The notes under the pieces: generated by a model | Database searches by the model: none | Told to the model about the DNA's origin: nothing | Seen by the model: the letters and a program-made list of their open reading frames with translations, nothing else | Made by a program: the position numbers and the translations under genes | DNA from: Diospyros lotus | Taxonomy: Eukaryota; Streptophyta; Magnoliopsida; Ericales; Ebenaceae | Direction: 5' to 3' | NCBI RefSeq assembly: GCF_014633365.1 | Contig: NC_068340.1 | Span: forward strand, 34,360,328 to 34,424,327 | Length of the DNA stretch: 64,000 bases | Part shown: positions 25,301-37,300 of the stretch, one piece after another | Layout: every line of letters begins with the position of its first letter | Numbering within the stretch: position 1 is the first letter of the stretch

Positions 25301-28300
25301 AAGAAAGGGTCCAGAGAGGGAGCGAAGGACGGGAAGGAAGGCATCCTCTCTCTTCATTATTGTTGTTGTTTTAGAATGGTCACCACATTCCTCTTTTATC
25401 TCCTAGTAATCAAACAAGGTTCACAATCAAACATAATGCCAACACGATTATCTCCCTTGAAACATGCATCATCCAAGGCACTTAACCAATTCATACTTGA
25501 GCTTGACTAGGGTTTGGAACCAAACCCCCTTGCCCACCCTATAAGACCATCGCCATCAATTATAAAAAATATAGGGTTTTCTATTTTTTTAATGCTTGTA
25601 ATACCTCTTCCCATCAACAGGATAACTATATGGTGGGGATTATAGTAGTGAAATCCTTTTTTGGTCATCCAATGGCATTTCGAGGGTCCTTCCCTTCCCT
25701 AGAGCTGTTTAGGCACATATATCCCAAGCACACCTATATTTATATTTGTTTTATAATAGCCAATTGCATTTCTTCACTTTGCACCCTCTCTCCAGCGGGA
25801 TTATGCCTATGAGCACAAAAATAGCATCCTCAATATCAACCCAAGGCTGGTCCTTACCAGATTTTTCATATAAACTAAAAACCCCCTTACCTTTTCTGGA
25901 AAAGATACATTTATTACTTTCCCAGCTTTTTCTCTTCTCACTTTTGTCTCCATTGCATGTAGTATTTGTCTAGAATTCTACACGCATGCCTCTAGAATAC
26001 ATGTCTCGAATACTTTTGTCTTCACTTTTTCTCTTCTCACTTTTTTCTCCATTACTTTCTCAGCTTTTTATCTACTCACTTTTGTCTCCATTGCAAGGAC
26101 TCCCCAAATGTCTAGAATACATGTCTAGAATTCTCTTCATCATGAGTCTACATTATATTAAAATTATGAGTTTAATACCATTTCCAAAGTTCTCAAAGTG
26201 GGCCTGAAATTTAAATTTGGCAAATTCTCCCAAGAACCGCTTGACAGCGACAGCAGGTGTACCCATAGTCAACTATGGCCTCCATAGTAAACCAAACATG
26301 ACTTATTGCAGTCCACTCTACTACCAATAACAGCTTGCCTATGCATTTTGCCAGCCTATTCAAGTCCCAATTATCCACAAATCACACAAAAGTAAATATC
26401 CATAATTAGGGAGATGGCATTACATGTCATTACATTCTATCACACTAGCTATGGCATTTTGGAACTTACTGTAGGATTTTCACAATTCAAATGGAGAATT
26501 AATGCTACTTGTGAGTTTTTAACTAATCAGCGACTCTATACAGGCAGAGTTTACATGGTTATATCATGTTAATAATGGAGATGACTATACCATGTAATTT
26601 GAAATCCAGTTACATCCATTACAATGCATCAACTAATTATTTTATATCAATAGAGTTCACCTTTATAAAATGGATAACAATCATTGTTGGTTTTGAGAAA
26701 CCAATGTTCATACATGAAGTATAATCCATAATCAAAATGCCTATTCCTTAAGCACAATACAATCTATTACTATGAGCTTGCTAGTTTTTCACTTGCTATT
26801 TCAAAATACTCTAAACCTTATTTTGACACAACAAACTCAAAAATCAAATTTAAATGCCAACAGTTTAAAAAAGTACCAAAGAGCAATATCATCATAATAA
26901 ATATAAATATGTGAGCAAATTCAATTAAACCCACCTCTATGCATTGGGCAATAAATATATGGTGAGATATATTTCTGAAAAGTAAGAAACTGGGTTGAAG
27001 AGAAATACAAACCTTCTTCTCTAAACTCTTCAAATCATTTGCTAAACCATTAAATAATGCATCAGGGATATCCAAGTGCTCATAGAACTTCAGCTTTGGA
27101 GTTGATAAAGGAATGTATTTAGCCAACACACTTTCATTAACAACTGTATAAACCTTCACAAGAGAATATATATTGGGATCATTAACTATCTATACAGAAT
27201 TTTTGGCTCATACTTCTACATAAAATGATCAACTAACTGGCAAAAGTCCGTTCCATCCCTCAGACAAAGAGATAGAAGGTTCAGAGGTAAAAACTGAATT
27301 CTCAAATGGCACAACCAGAAGAAGTTTTAGAAGGCATCATCATCTATTCATCTATTATTTGCAGAATAATATAATTATATATAACAGCCTGACATTAAAA
27401 CTTCTTTTTATTTTCTACGAAAAGTTTATATTCAATGACCAAACAAAAAGAATGTAACCAATATGTTGACATGGGAAGGCAAGTATCGTGTAACAGTTTA
27501 TTTGCAATGTTTTGTGTTAGAAGATACAGTTTCCTTATTCTAGGAAATCATATTTCAGTTTATTATATTACAGACTGTTAGGGACTTGTTTCAGTTTATT
27601 CCCTCTATTCTTAGGCAATTCCTACTTTAGAGATTAGTTTCCTGCTCTATTCTCCATCTACTAACTGTATATATTCGGGGAATGCTACCCTAAGAGAATA
27701 GATCGGATTACTGGTTAATTTTTTAGCATGGAATCAGAGCCCTAGGTTCCTATTCCTGGAATCGGGCACTGCTCTCATTCTTTCTCCTTGATTCTACAAC
27801 TTCGGTAACCAGTATCAATCTCCAATCTTCTTTAGTATCACACTTAAACCTCCAGAATCATGACAGACACAACTGAATCAAGCGGCACATCTAGAAGTAA
27901 CAACACGGCTTCAAGTGAGGAGTTGCAGAACATTTAGGTGGAATATAGGCTGAATGGAAAAAATTACTTGAAGTGGTATCAATTGATACGCACATTTCTG
28001 AAGGGCAAAGGGAAACCAAGTCACCTACTCAGAACCAGGCCTAAAAAGGAGGATGCTACATACGCAGCTAGGGATAAGTTAGACTCGTTGGTAATGTCTT
28101 GGTTGTGGAACTCCATGTTGCCAAAAATAAGCAACACAATTATGTTCATAAGCATTGCCAAGGAGATTTAGGACACAGTCTGTTGGAAAGATAAAGAAGA
28201 AGAATTCACATCTCCTGCGAGCAGACAGAGGAGAAGACTTCAAGATAAAGAGATAAGGATATTCCTTAAAATAGATAAGGAAATCCTATATAAATCATAA

Positions 28301-31300
28301 TTCTAATCTGAAAAAGTTGTTGTAATCTAGACCTAAATTTTAGGAGATTTTCTAGGAACTTTTGTCTCACATTAATGAAATTCATGGAAATTACTTCCTC
28401 CCATTAGAACTTCTACTCAGTTTATTTTTCATGGTATCAGAGCCACGGGTCCATGGCAAGTTTTCCTATCTTTTCTCCTCCTCCAAAGTCTTTAGACTCC
28501 TTTCAGCTTACAATATGGCTGAAAATCAAAAAATAAGCGATGCTTCGACCATTTTTCCTCCTCCAGCAAGGAATACACAAGTTCTATCATCTCCAATCAC
28601 TTTAGACAGCCATTCCCTTCAGATCACTCAGCATAAATTGAATGGAACCAACATTAGATAATGGTTACAGTCAGTTTTATTAGTGATCCTGGGAAAAGGC
28701 AAAGTTGGTTACCTAACAGAGACAGTCTCTAAGCCAAGCATAGATTCAGCTAACTACGGTGTGTGGGAGGCTGAAAACTCAATTGTGATGGCATGGCTGG
28801 TCAATTCTATGGAACCAAGGAATGGAATGACTTATCTATTCTATAGGACAGCTCAAGAGATATGGGACATTGTGTTAGAGATCTACTCAGACATGGTGAA
28901 TATAGCCCAAAATTTTCAGATTCGGTCTACAATTCGCTTAAGGTACTACCTTTTCGCTTAAGGCTAGTATTTGCTTAGAGTTTTCTTCTGTTCTAAGTTC
29001 CGTAGGTTTAGGATTATCAGGGTCAAATTTAATCTCTTCAATTAATATTTTAACCTGCTCTTTTAACCTACTCATCTCACCAATTAGCTCCTTATTTTGC
29101 TTTTTGGTATATTGATCAATAGCTTGTTTGATCTCTTGCAGACATCAAATTAATTAATTCCTGCTACACAATAAATGGCCACAACAGATAAGTATTGTGA
29201 CCTGTTTATTGAGGGTGAATAAGAAATTGAGGGAAATAAATTTTGCTTATATATATTTATTTCCCTCGAAATCCTCTGATGTAAATCTGGCAGTTGCATT
29301 TGAAGTGGTCAGCACAGTGCACCAAAGGGGCCAGTGCACTACAGCAGAAATTCAATATATATTTATCTGTTGTGGTTATTTGTTGTGTAGAAGGAATTAA
29401 TTAATTTGATGTGACCTGTGCAATTCAGCAAGATAATATATCTATATATATATATATATTGAATTATAATGCATGTGGTCATTTGGTGTAGCCTGCACAA
29501 AGGAATTTAACATATTTTAATGGCAGTGCATGAATTAATTACAAGGGCCGCCCACTGCCATTATGCAAATTGAATATCAAATATGCAGTGGCCATGCACT
29601 ATGTACATTGCCAATTCCAACCAGCCATCTATAAATTGGAAATTGCAACAGTTTGAGGTCAAGGACGTGTTCTTACATGGCCATCTTTAGCAGGAGATCT
29701 ATATGCAATTTCTAGCCTAAGTTGGCAGCCAAAGATAATAGCCCTCTCAGAGTGTTCATTTTAGCCACTGGAGCAGATGTCTCAAGATAATACACTCCAT
29801 ACGTTTTTGTGCATCCTTTAGCAACTAATCTTGCTTTCTACCTTTCTAATGACCCGTCTGATCTATACTTAAACATGAATACCCATTTGCATCCCATTGG
29901 GTTCTTCCCCTTCTTTGGATCAAAGACATGGGAAGATGTGGTGTGCAAATTAAAATAGGCCCCATATGGATTGAAACAGTCTTAGTCTCTAAGACAATGG
30001 TTTGGCAATTCACCAAGGTCATGTTTGGTATGGGATATAAACAGAGCTAAGGTGATCATACTCTGTTTGTAAACCACTCAGCCTCAAGGGGAGTGACTGC
30101 ATTGCTAGTAATGGTAACTGGAGATGATATAGACAAACAACAACATATCCAGCCTTTATTCCACTATGTGGGGTCGGCTACATGAATTCTAGACTTCCAT
30201 GTATTTCTGTCTTTTGTCATATCCTCATTTAGATCCATATATTTAGATGATATAGACAGAATGGGAAAATTAAAAAGCTGCTTGGTCAAAGAAGTTGAGA
30301 TTAAGGAGCTAGGCAGGTTAAATTATTTTTTGGGTATTGAGGTGGCACACACTAAGCAAGGGATCTTCATATCCCAAAAGAAGTACATCCTAGACTTGTT
30401 GACTAAAACTAGTAAATTGGGAAGTGAAGCTACTAATACGCCCATGGAGCCTAATCATCGACTTGGAGAAGTCCCAAAAGATGGCACAATGGATAAAGGT
30501 TCCTTTCAGAAACTTGTTGGGAGGCTTATTTATCTGTCACATACGAGACTAGACATAGCTTATGTCGTGAGTGTGGTAAGTCAGTTCATGCATAATCTTA
30601 AAGAAATACATCTCAAAGCAGTACCCAAGATCCTGCAATGTTTAAAGGGGATACCAAGCAAAGGAATCTTCTTTAAGAAAGGGGAAGAGTTGCCTCTTGA
30701 GGCCTATACTGATGCAGACTATGCAAGGTCAATTGTTAACAAAAGATCAATATCGGGCTACTAGACATTTCTAGGAGGTAATCTCATGACTTCGAGAAGT
30801 AAGAAACAGAATGTTACAAGACCGATCAAGCACAGAAGCCAAGTTCAGATCAATGGCCCAAGGAATATGTGAATTATTATGGCTCAAGATAATCTTGGAA
30901 GACCTAAAAATCAAGTGGAAGGAACCTATGAGGTTCAACTGTGACAAAAAGTCAGTTATCAACATTGCTCATAACCCTGTACAACATGATTGAAAAAAAC
31001 ATGTTGAAGTTGATAGACACTTCATAAAGGGGAGAAACTTGATAGCAGCTTAATTTGCACCCCATTTGTGTCCACCAGTGATCAATTTGATGACTCACAC
31101 AGGGACTTCCCAGCACCATGTGACAAAAGATTAATGTGCAAGATTGGAATGCAAGACATTCACTCACCATCTTGAAGGAAAGTGTTAAAAAATACAATTT
31201 TCTTATTGTAAGAAATCATATTCTATTAGGGATTTCATTCAGTTTATTCTCTCTATTCTTTGTTTCCTAATTTTGGTAGGCTTAATTATAGGAAATTAAG

Positions 31301-34300
31301 TTTAGGTAATTTCCTAGAGATTAATTTCTTGTTCTATTCTCCATCTACCAACTGTATATATTCAGGGAATTTTACCCTAAGAGAATAGATTGAACTACTA
31401 GTCCATTATTGAGCTTTTGCAAATCATTTTCTTCCAAAAAACAATTTATATATTTCATCAGAACTGCAAAAACATCATGCAAAATTTTCCAATTTCAATT
31501 TGCATGTGCCATTGACTTGAGGACTCTATTTTCCCCAATGCTATATACTACTTTCACAATCTTCATTGTTTGTAAGATTATTTGAAAGGGCAATTTATCC
31601 CCATTACCTCAAATACCCCAAAGACCAAGATTGGCCACTTATTGAGCTTCAAACTTCATCATTATAGTAGTAGTTATCCAACTATTTATCAGTCGACAAG
31701 TGATAAATTGCAAAGAAAAATATAAAAATCAAGGAATACTTTAATAGAGCTCTATGACTGAAATCAAAATGTTCCAAAATCCAATGGCAACCCCCTATGC
31801 ACAGGATGAAAAACTGAACTATTACAAGGCTAAATGACTAAGAGAGCAACAAAAGATGACATTATTTAAAAAAAAAAATAGACAATTAAATCAACACATT
31901 CTGAAAAAAAAAAAAAAAACCTTGGAATTCATAAGATTCTCAAGCTCAAGAATCTGACTCCGGTAGGTAGATGCCAAGCTAGACCCTAGATCAAAAACAA
32001 TTGTAAGCTTGGTTTCTCTAAATAAACAAGTAACAAAATGAACATGATGTCATTAACATCAACCTAGTGAACATTAAAATTAATTTAAAATTCAGGCTAT
32101 AGATCTTTCCGTACCTTTTGCTTTTACCGGGGAAGCAGTCATTCCAAATATCCGAGGCAGCTGGGAATTGTTATTTTGTAACTGCCGATGATAAAACTCC
32201 TGTAAATTCATTGGAATCTAACAAGTTACAAATACCACAAAGAGACTGAATTGAACTAATTGAAAAACATATAGGCCTAAAGAAAGAAGTATAAATGAAT
32301 AGAAACACTCATTGCTACAATATCCAATTTTAAACCACCATACACTGGTATGGATTTTCAAAACATGAAGCAGAAAACGCAAAGAAAAAGAATAGCTTGT
32401 AACATTACAAAAAAAATAACTTGTACCATATGGCCTAAGACTACGAAGGACAGACCAACGAGATCATGAGAGAGAACACCTAGTTGGCAAAAGTGCAACC
32501 GCCATGCCTCCATGATGAGGTAAGCCTACTCATTTGATTTACACCTTTGGGTGTATCCACATGGTCATGACCTGCCACCTCTTGTAGATCGACGTGGGTT
32601 GCAAAGCCAAGATACATCCTTGACTTGTGATGACATGAAAAGTCCTCCATTATGTAGGACTTGCTCTTACCATAACCTCCTCTTTAGAAGTGTCTCCTCT
32701 CATTTTATTTGTTTATAATTTCACTCTCTAATCAAACTTATTCATAAGAGATAAAACAGTAGAATCCCAAACATGATTCCAAAACTTAGTGTGGAACAAT
32801 CTCATTGAACTGGAAAATACATATATACACATAGAATGTCTCCTTAACTATGAAAACAAATCTCCTAATTGAGTAATATTCTATTTACAGTAACATAGAT
32901 ATGATCATATCCTAATTCAAGCCTTCAAATCTATAGAATATTTGACCAACCACACACATAGTCAAAGCCTTAATTCACGACACTTAGCATTTTATATCAC
33001 ATAATCAACTGAGTGCAACAGTGTTTAAGTTCTACAAAACATGCTTCCAAAAGTACATACATATGCCTTGCATATCTTCTCTAATCCTCCAACCCCTAGC
33101 TAGTATGTCTCCCCATCCCTTGCATGGTTTGGAATGTCAAAATGCAACACATGAGAATAGAATATTCAGTAAGGCGTGTCATGGCAATGCAATCATCATT
33201 CACCATTCATGTAGGCAGCCCCTAACCATAACCTTCTCCCACTCGCCGGGTGCACCTACTTCTAGGCTCAAGCCCATCCTTTATCCTTTAGCACCATTCA
33301 CACAACCTAAAGGCTCCACACTTGGCCAAACATTAACAACCACCATTACAACATATTTATGGCTTGAACCTTCATGTTCAATGTTGAAATAAAGAAAACT
33401 GATGATTTGACAGTAAAGAAATTACAGCCCATTCGAATAATCTGGAATAGCTGCAGATTTTCTCGATTAGATTGATTGAATATAGAAAATTACTAAAAAG
33501 ACCCATGTCAGCATGAATGTCGCTTTTCTGGAAAATCAACCCAATTTTAAAAATCATCTTCAGGGGCAGAATAATAAAAGGGAAGATAATGATTGGAACT
33601 CAGCATCAGCATTTCCAACCCCAACTCCAGTTTTCTTATATCATTACTTTGGGAAAGAACATGTTTCTAAGGATGGAAATCAGGAAGTTCCATCTCAACC
33701 AATGCCTAGTATTATTACATCATAAACAGAGGGAGAAAATCTACAACTGAATCAATCACATCTGTATCTTGAGCTTCAGGTTTATACTAGGAGAAAAACT
33801 CAGCAAAATACTACAAGTTTGCCTATCCCTCAAGCACAAGGACAGTCACAATCCTTACTCACTCTGACTTGCCTTGTTGGAAATGAGAAAGTAAAGGCCT
33901 ATTTAAAGGCATTCCTAAGCAGCCGAAGCAGCTAAATGTGTAGCAGCCCCAGTGGCTGCCACCTGGCCTTTATTTGGCGGCATCTTTCTTGTGCAAGGCC
34001 TACCTCCTTGCTTCAGCTGAAAATGCTGCTAGGGATCATTCCATTGTGCTGTCATGTATCAATCCCTTGATGGCATTGCTGCCTTGTGACACCTTTTGAG
34101 CTAACTCGGCTCTTCTCTAGCCAGAATAATACCTTCTAAAGGCCTCCAAAACTGTACAGAATCAGCTAGGGTTGCTCAACAGCTTACTAATCAAGATTAA
34201 CTAACTATTAATTCCTTAATTAACCACTAATCCCACGTTCACAAACTTTGACCAATAAAATGCTCTTAATGCCTCATAACATATTAAAAATGCAGATATT

Positions 34301-37300
34301 TATCTCTAAATTTAGTCCCAAAAACTGATTTTGAATCCAGCTTCTTACCTGAGGTTTTTCACCAACTTGGCTGCCACCTTACATATTTTGTTTCAGCAAA
34401 TTTCTACGAATAACTCCTTACCTTTTGGAGTCTCATATTTGTGACCTGCTTCTTTGCTTATTAATAAATTCATGAGATGCCACAAAAAGTGTCGAGGAAG
34501 CCCCAAAAGAACAAACTGGGAGACACGTAGATGTGATATTAAGTATACAAGTCTAACAAAAGAAAAGGCAATGGATAGAAATGAGTGGAAATCTAGAATT
34601 CATGTAAGCTGACCCCACTCGGCAAGTTCAAGACCCGGGCTTAGCAGATGCAGATACCTTAGTATAGTATCCTAACATATACATTTATTTGAGTAGCTAA
34701 AATAAAATTTTAAAAAAAATGAAGGTAGCAAAAACAAATAAATTTTAATAGAGTAACACGATATGTTGAAGAAACTTGTCCAAAAGTATAACCTATTAAA
34801 AAATAAATTTAGCTTCAATATAAATGAAATTAAAAGAGTATTAATAATCTGTAATACAAAGAATTATAATTAATTAACATTCTTTACACCAAAATAATTT
34901 AACTACAACATAAAGAGTGCTAATATAAAAAAAATAAAAAGTGAAAATTTTCTTTTTTACCTTATAAAAGTAAACTTGTCACACAATTGTAAAAGAATTT
35001 GATTTTTTTCTTCAATCAACTCTCCAAGTTCTCTCTTTGTTTTCCTATTTTCCTTTACTAAAGCAAAGCTCTCCCTAGAGATAGAGACTCTTATTGTTGT
35101 TACCAATGAAAAGAACAAAGAAAATTAATATTGATAACAGTTTGCTCTTTGGCATTTTTATTTTTCTGGTTGAAGTCTTCATCCTTGAGAAAGCAAGGAT
35201 TGAGGCAAGGAACAATTAAACAAAAAAATAAAGAATCTCATTGATTGTTCTGGGCTGCCGTAAAAACTAATTGTTATTTATAAAATTAAAATAGATACCC
35301 TTTAACTATCTTTTATTCTTCTAACATTTTATAAATTTCTCATATACTCTATTTTCAATACCTTTAAATATTTCAAAAATTAAAATATTTTTAATAATTT
35401 ATTATTTTTTTTTTTTTTTACTTCTAATATTATTTGTCTTTCTTTTCAAATTGACTGTTATATTTATAGAATTTTTTTTTTTTTTTGGGGGGGGGGCATT
35501 TTTGGGAAAAAAATATAAAACCTATGCACGTTGTGGGATAAAGGCATGATGCAATGATGTTTGTAAGGCCAATGAAAAGGACATATGACAAAACCATGTG
35601 TGGCGAGATTGAGGAGTTTTGAAGCTGATAAAGATAAATGAGATGGAAGATAAAGAGAAGATTTAAAGAACTAAATGGCAGATAAATCAAGATAAAGGGA
35701 TAGATAATCAAAAAAGGACACGAGATTAAGCAAAAAAAACTATTGCTACTATTTAGGAGATAAATGTTACAACCCTAGGGTTTGGCTAGGGTTTAGAAAG
35801 GGAAATTGGAAGAAATGGAGGGAGATTAGCCTGAAAGAGAGGTAGAGACAGCAAACATTGGAGAAGATTTACAGAGAGAGAGAGAGAGAGAGGAGGGAAA
35901 TTGAGAGAGGCAACGTTGAATTCAGTTATCATTCATGAGCATGCCATTTTCTAACTACTCAAGCCTATTTATAAACTTACAATTGGATATACTAACAGCA
36001 ATACAATCAAAATAAGAAACCTATAATTCGTATGACTATTATATCCCTAGGGATTCCTTGGGGTCATGACAATCCCTTCGAACAATTCTTACAAGAATTG
36101 ACAGCTGCTGACCCTGTTCTTCAGCCACTTCCAGCCTTAACAATCTGATATCTTCTTTATTTTTTTTTGTTCTCATCTCGTATCTTCCTTTTCTTTTACC
36201 TTTCCATTTCTTTTTCTCCAAAAGTAGCAGTACTATGATTTGTTGCAACACCTAGTTCAGCCACCCACCCATTCCCTATTGCTATCAAAATTAATTTTAA
36301 TTGACCGGTCATACCTTCCACCATATCATCTCCAATAGTAGAGAGGAATTCAAATTGCTCTGCAAGCCAAAACCAGATTCGATGTTGTCACTCTCCAACG
36401 GAAATTTGAACAAGCAAAACAACAAAAAACCCTTCCACAATCTTCCTAGACTCATCACATTTCTTCCATTCATCTTGCTTCAATTGAGTCATTTGTTCCT
36501 CCTGAGCTATTTCCTGCTTGCTTTCATTCACCAACGGTTCTTGAACTAGTTTCTCCTTCATTGGTGTCACCTTGTTATCTCCAGTATATGCCCCTCCTTC
36601 CTTGGCATCCAAAAGTGCCTGATTCACTTCAGTTGCTATATCAACTTCTTGCTACAAACTACGGTTAGCCATAGAAATACCTTTGTTCTGCTGGTTGCTC
36701 TTAAGGTAACTTCTAGGCGACATCCCATGCTTTCTGCAAATGGCATCCAGTGCCAATTCTTGCAGTCTCGCTTTCTCCGTCGCTTGTTCTATCGTAGTAG
36801 GACAACACATCTTCACCATAGGCCTCAGCGTATCATTGAGACCATTACTGAATTTCGACACAAAATAAGACTCATTCAAGGTCAGATGGGAGTTGAGAAT
36901 CAGCGCTTTCCATTCCTCAAACCTAACCTTATAATTTGTTATTGAGCCCTCTTGTTTTAGATTGAGTTCTTCATTGCATCTCTCACCTCCAGCCTAATTT
37001 AACTTTACTCCACCTGTCTGCCAACTATGAGCATTAGGTATGCTTGCAACGCTTGCTTGAATTGATCCTACTATGGATCATAAGCTTTCCTTTATCTCTA
37101 GAAGTTGACTCCATGGAAAAGTAACGTCAAGATCTCCTCCCATCACCGGCTCTAATCTCTTTCTTTGGATAATAGGGTCCAAATTCAGCTTGGAAAGTAA
37201 CTTCGCTAGAAGGCCAATCTGAAATCGGTTGGCCACCATAATCATAATTTCATCCAACTCTCTATTTATTTTAGTGCATGTTTCCTCAAATCTTGTGTCC

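Larger units (their letters stand above)
27515..31414 (+). mobile_element. Degraded Ty1/copia LTR retrotransposon in DCL2 intron 6
   Basis: The 5' LTR (27515-27728) is followed directly by a tRNA-Met-type primer site TGGAATCAGAGC (27729). The 3' LTR (31183-31414) is preceded by the purine run GAAGGAAAG. Both LTRs share CTATTCTCCATCTAC and AACTGTATATATTC. The flanking 5-bp TTTTG (27510-27514 and 31415-31419) fits a target duplication. The plus-strand gag begins at 27860 (MTDTTESSG) but has a stop before LNGKNYLKWYQL. The reverse transcriptase/RNase H region at 29,943-31,060 has GRLNYFLGIEVAHT and GRLIYLSHTRLDIAY with several stops. Protease and integrase are missing and other elements are nested inside. 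Confidence 0.8.
21915..31985 (-). other. DCL2: DCL2 copy 1: helicase insertion and C-terminal half (exons 6-13)
   Basis: Residues 195-575. Exons 6-10 encode the less conserved insertion between the helicase lobes; recognisable pieces are VYTVVNESVLAKYIPLSTP (exon 7), the alpha-helical stretch of exon 8 and SWGKLD in exon 9. Exon 11 begins VVKDLRCIIFVERV. Exon 12 has VATSILEEGLDV and motif VI QSRGRAR (484-490), whose arginines contact ATP in this helicase class. Exon 13 runs from the helicase end into the DUF283 start, with VESTGAVVTLSSSVALLY. Introns 6 and 7 contain transposon remains and an unrelated ORF island. Confidence 0.88.
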
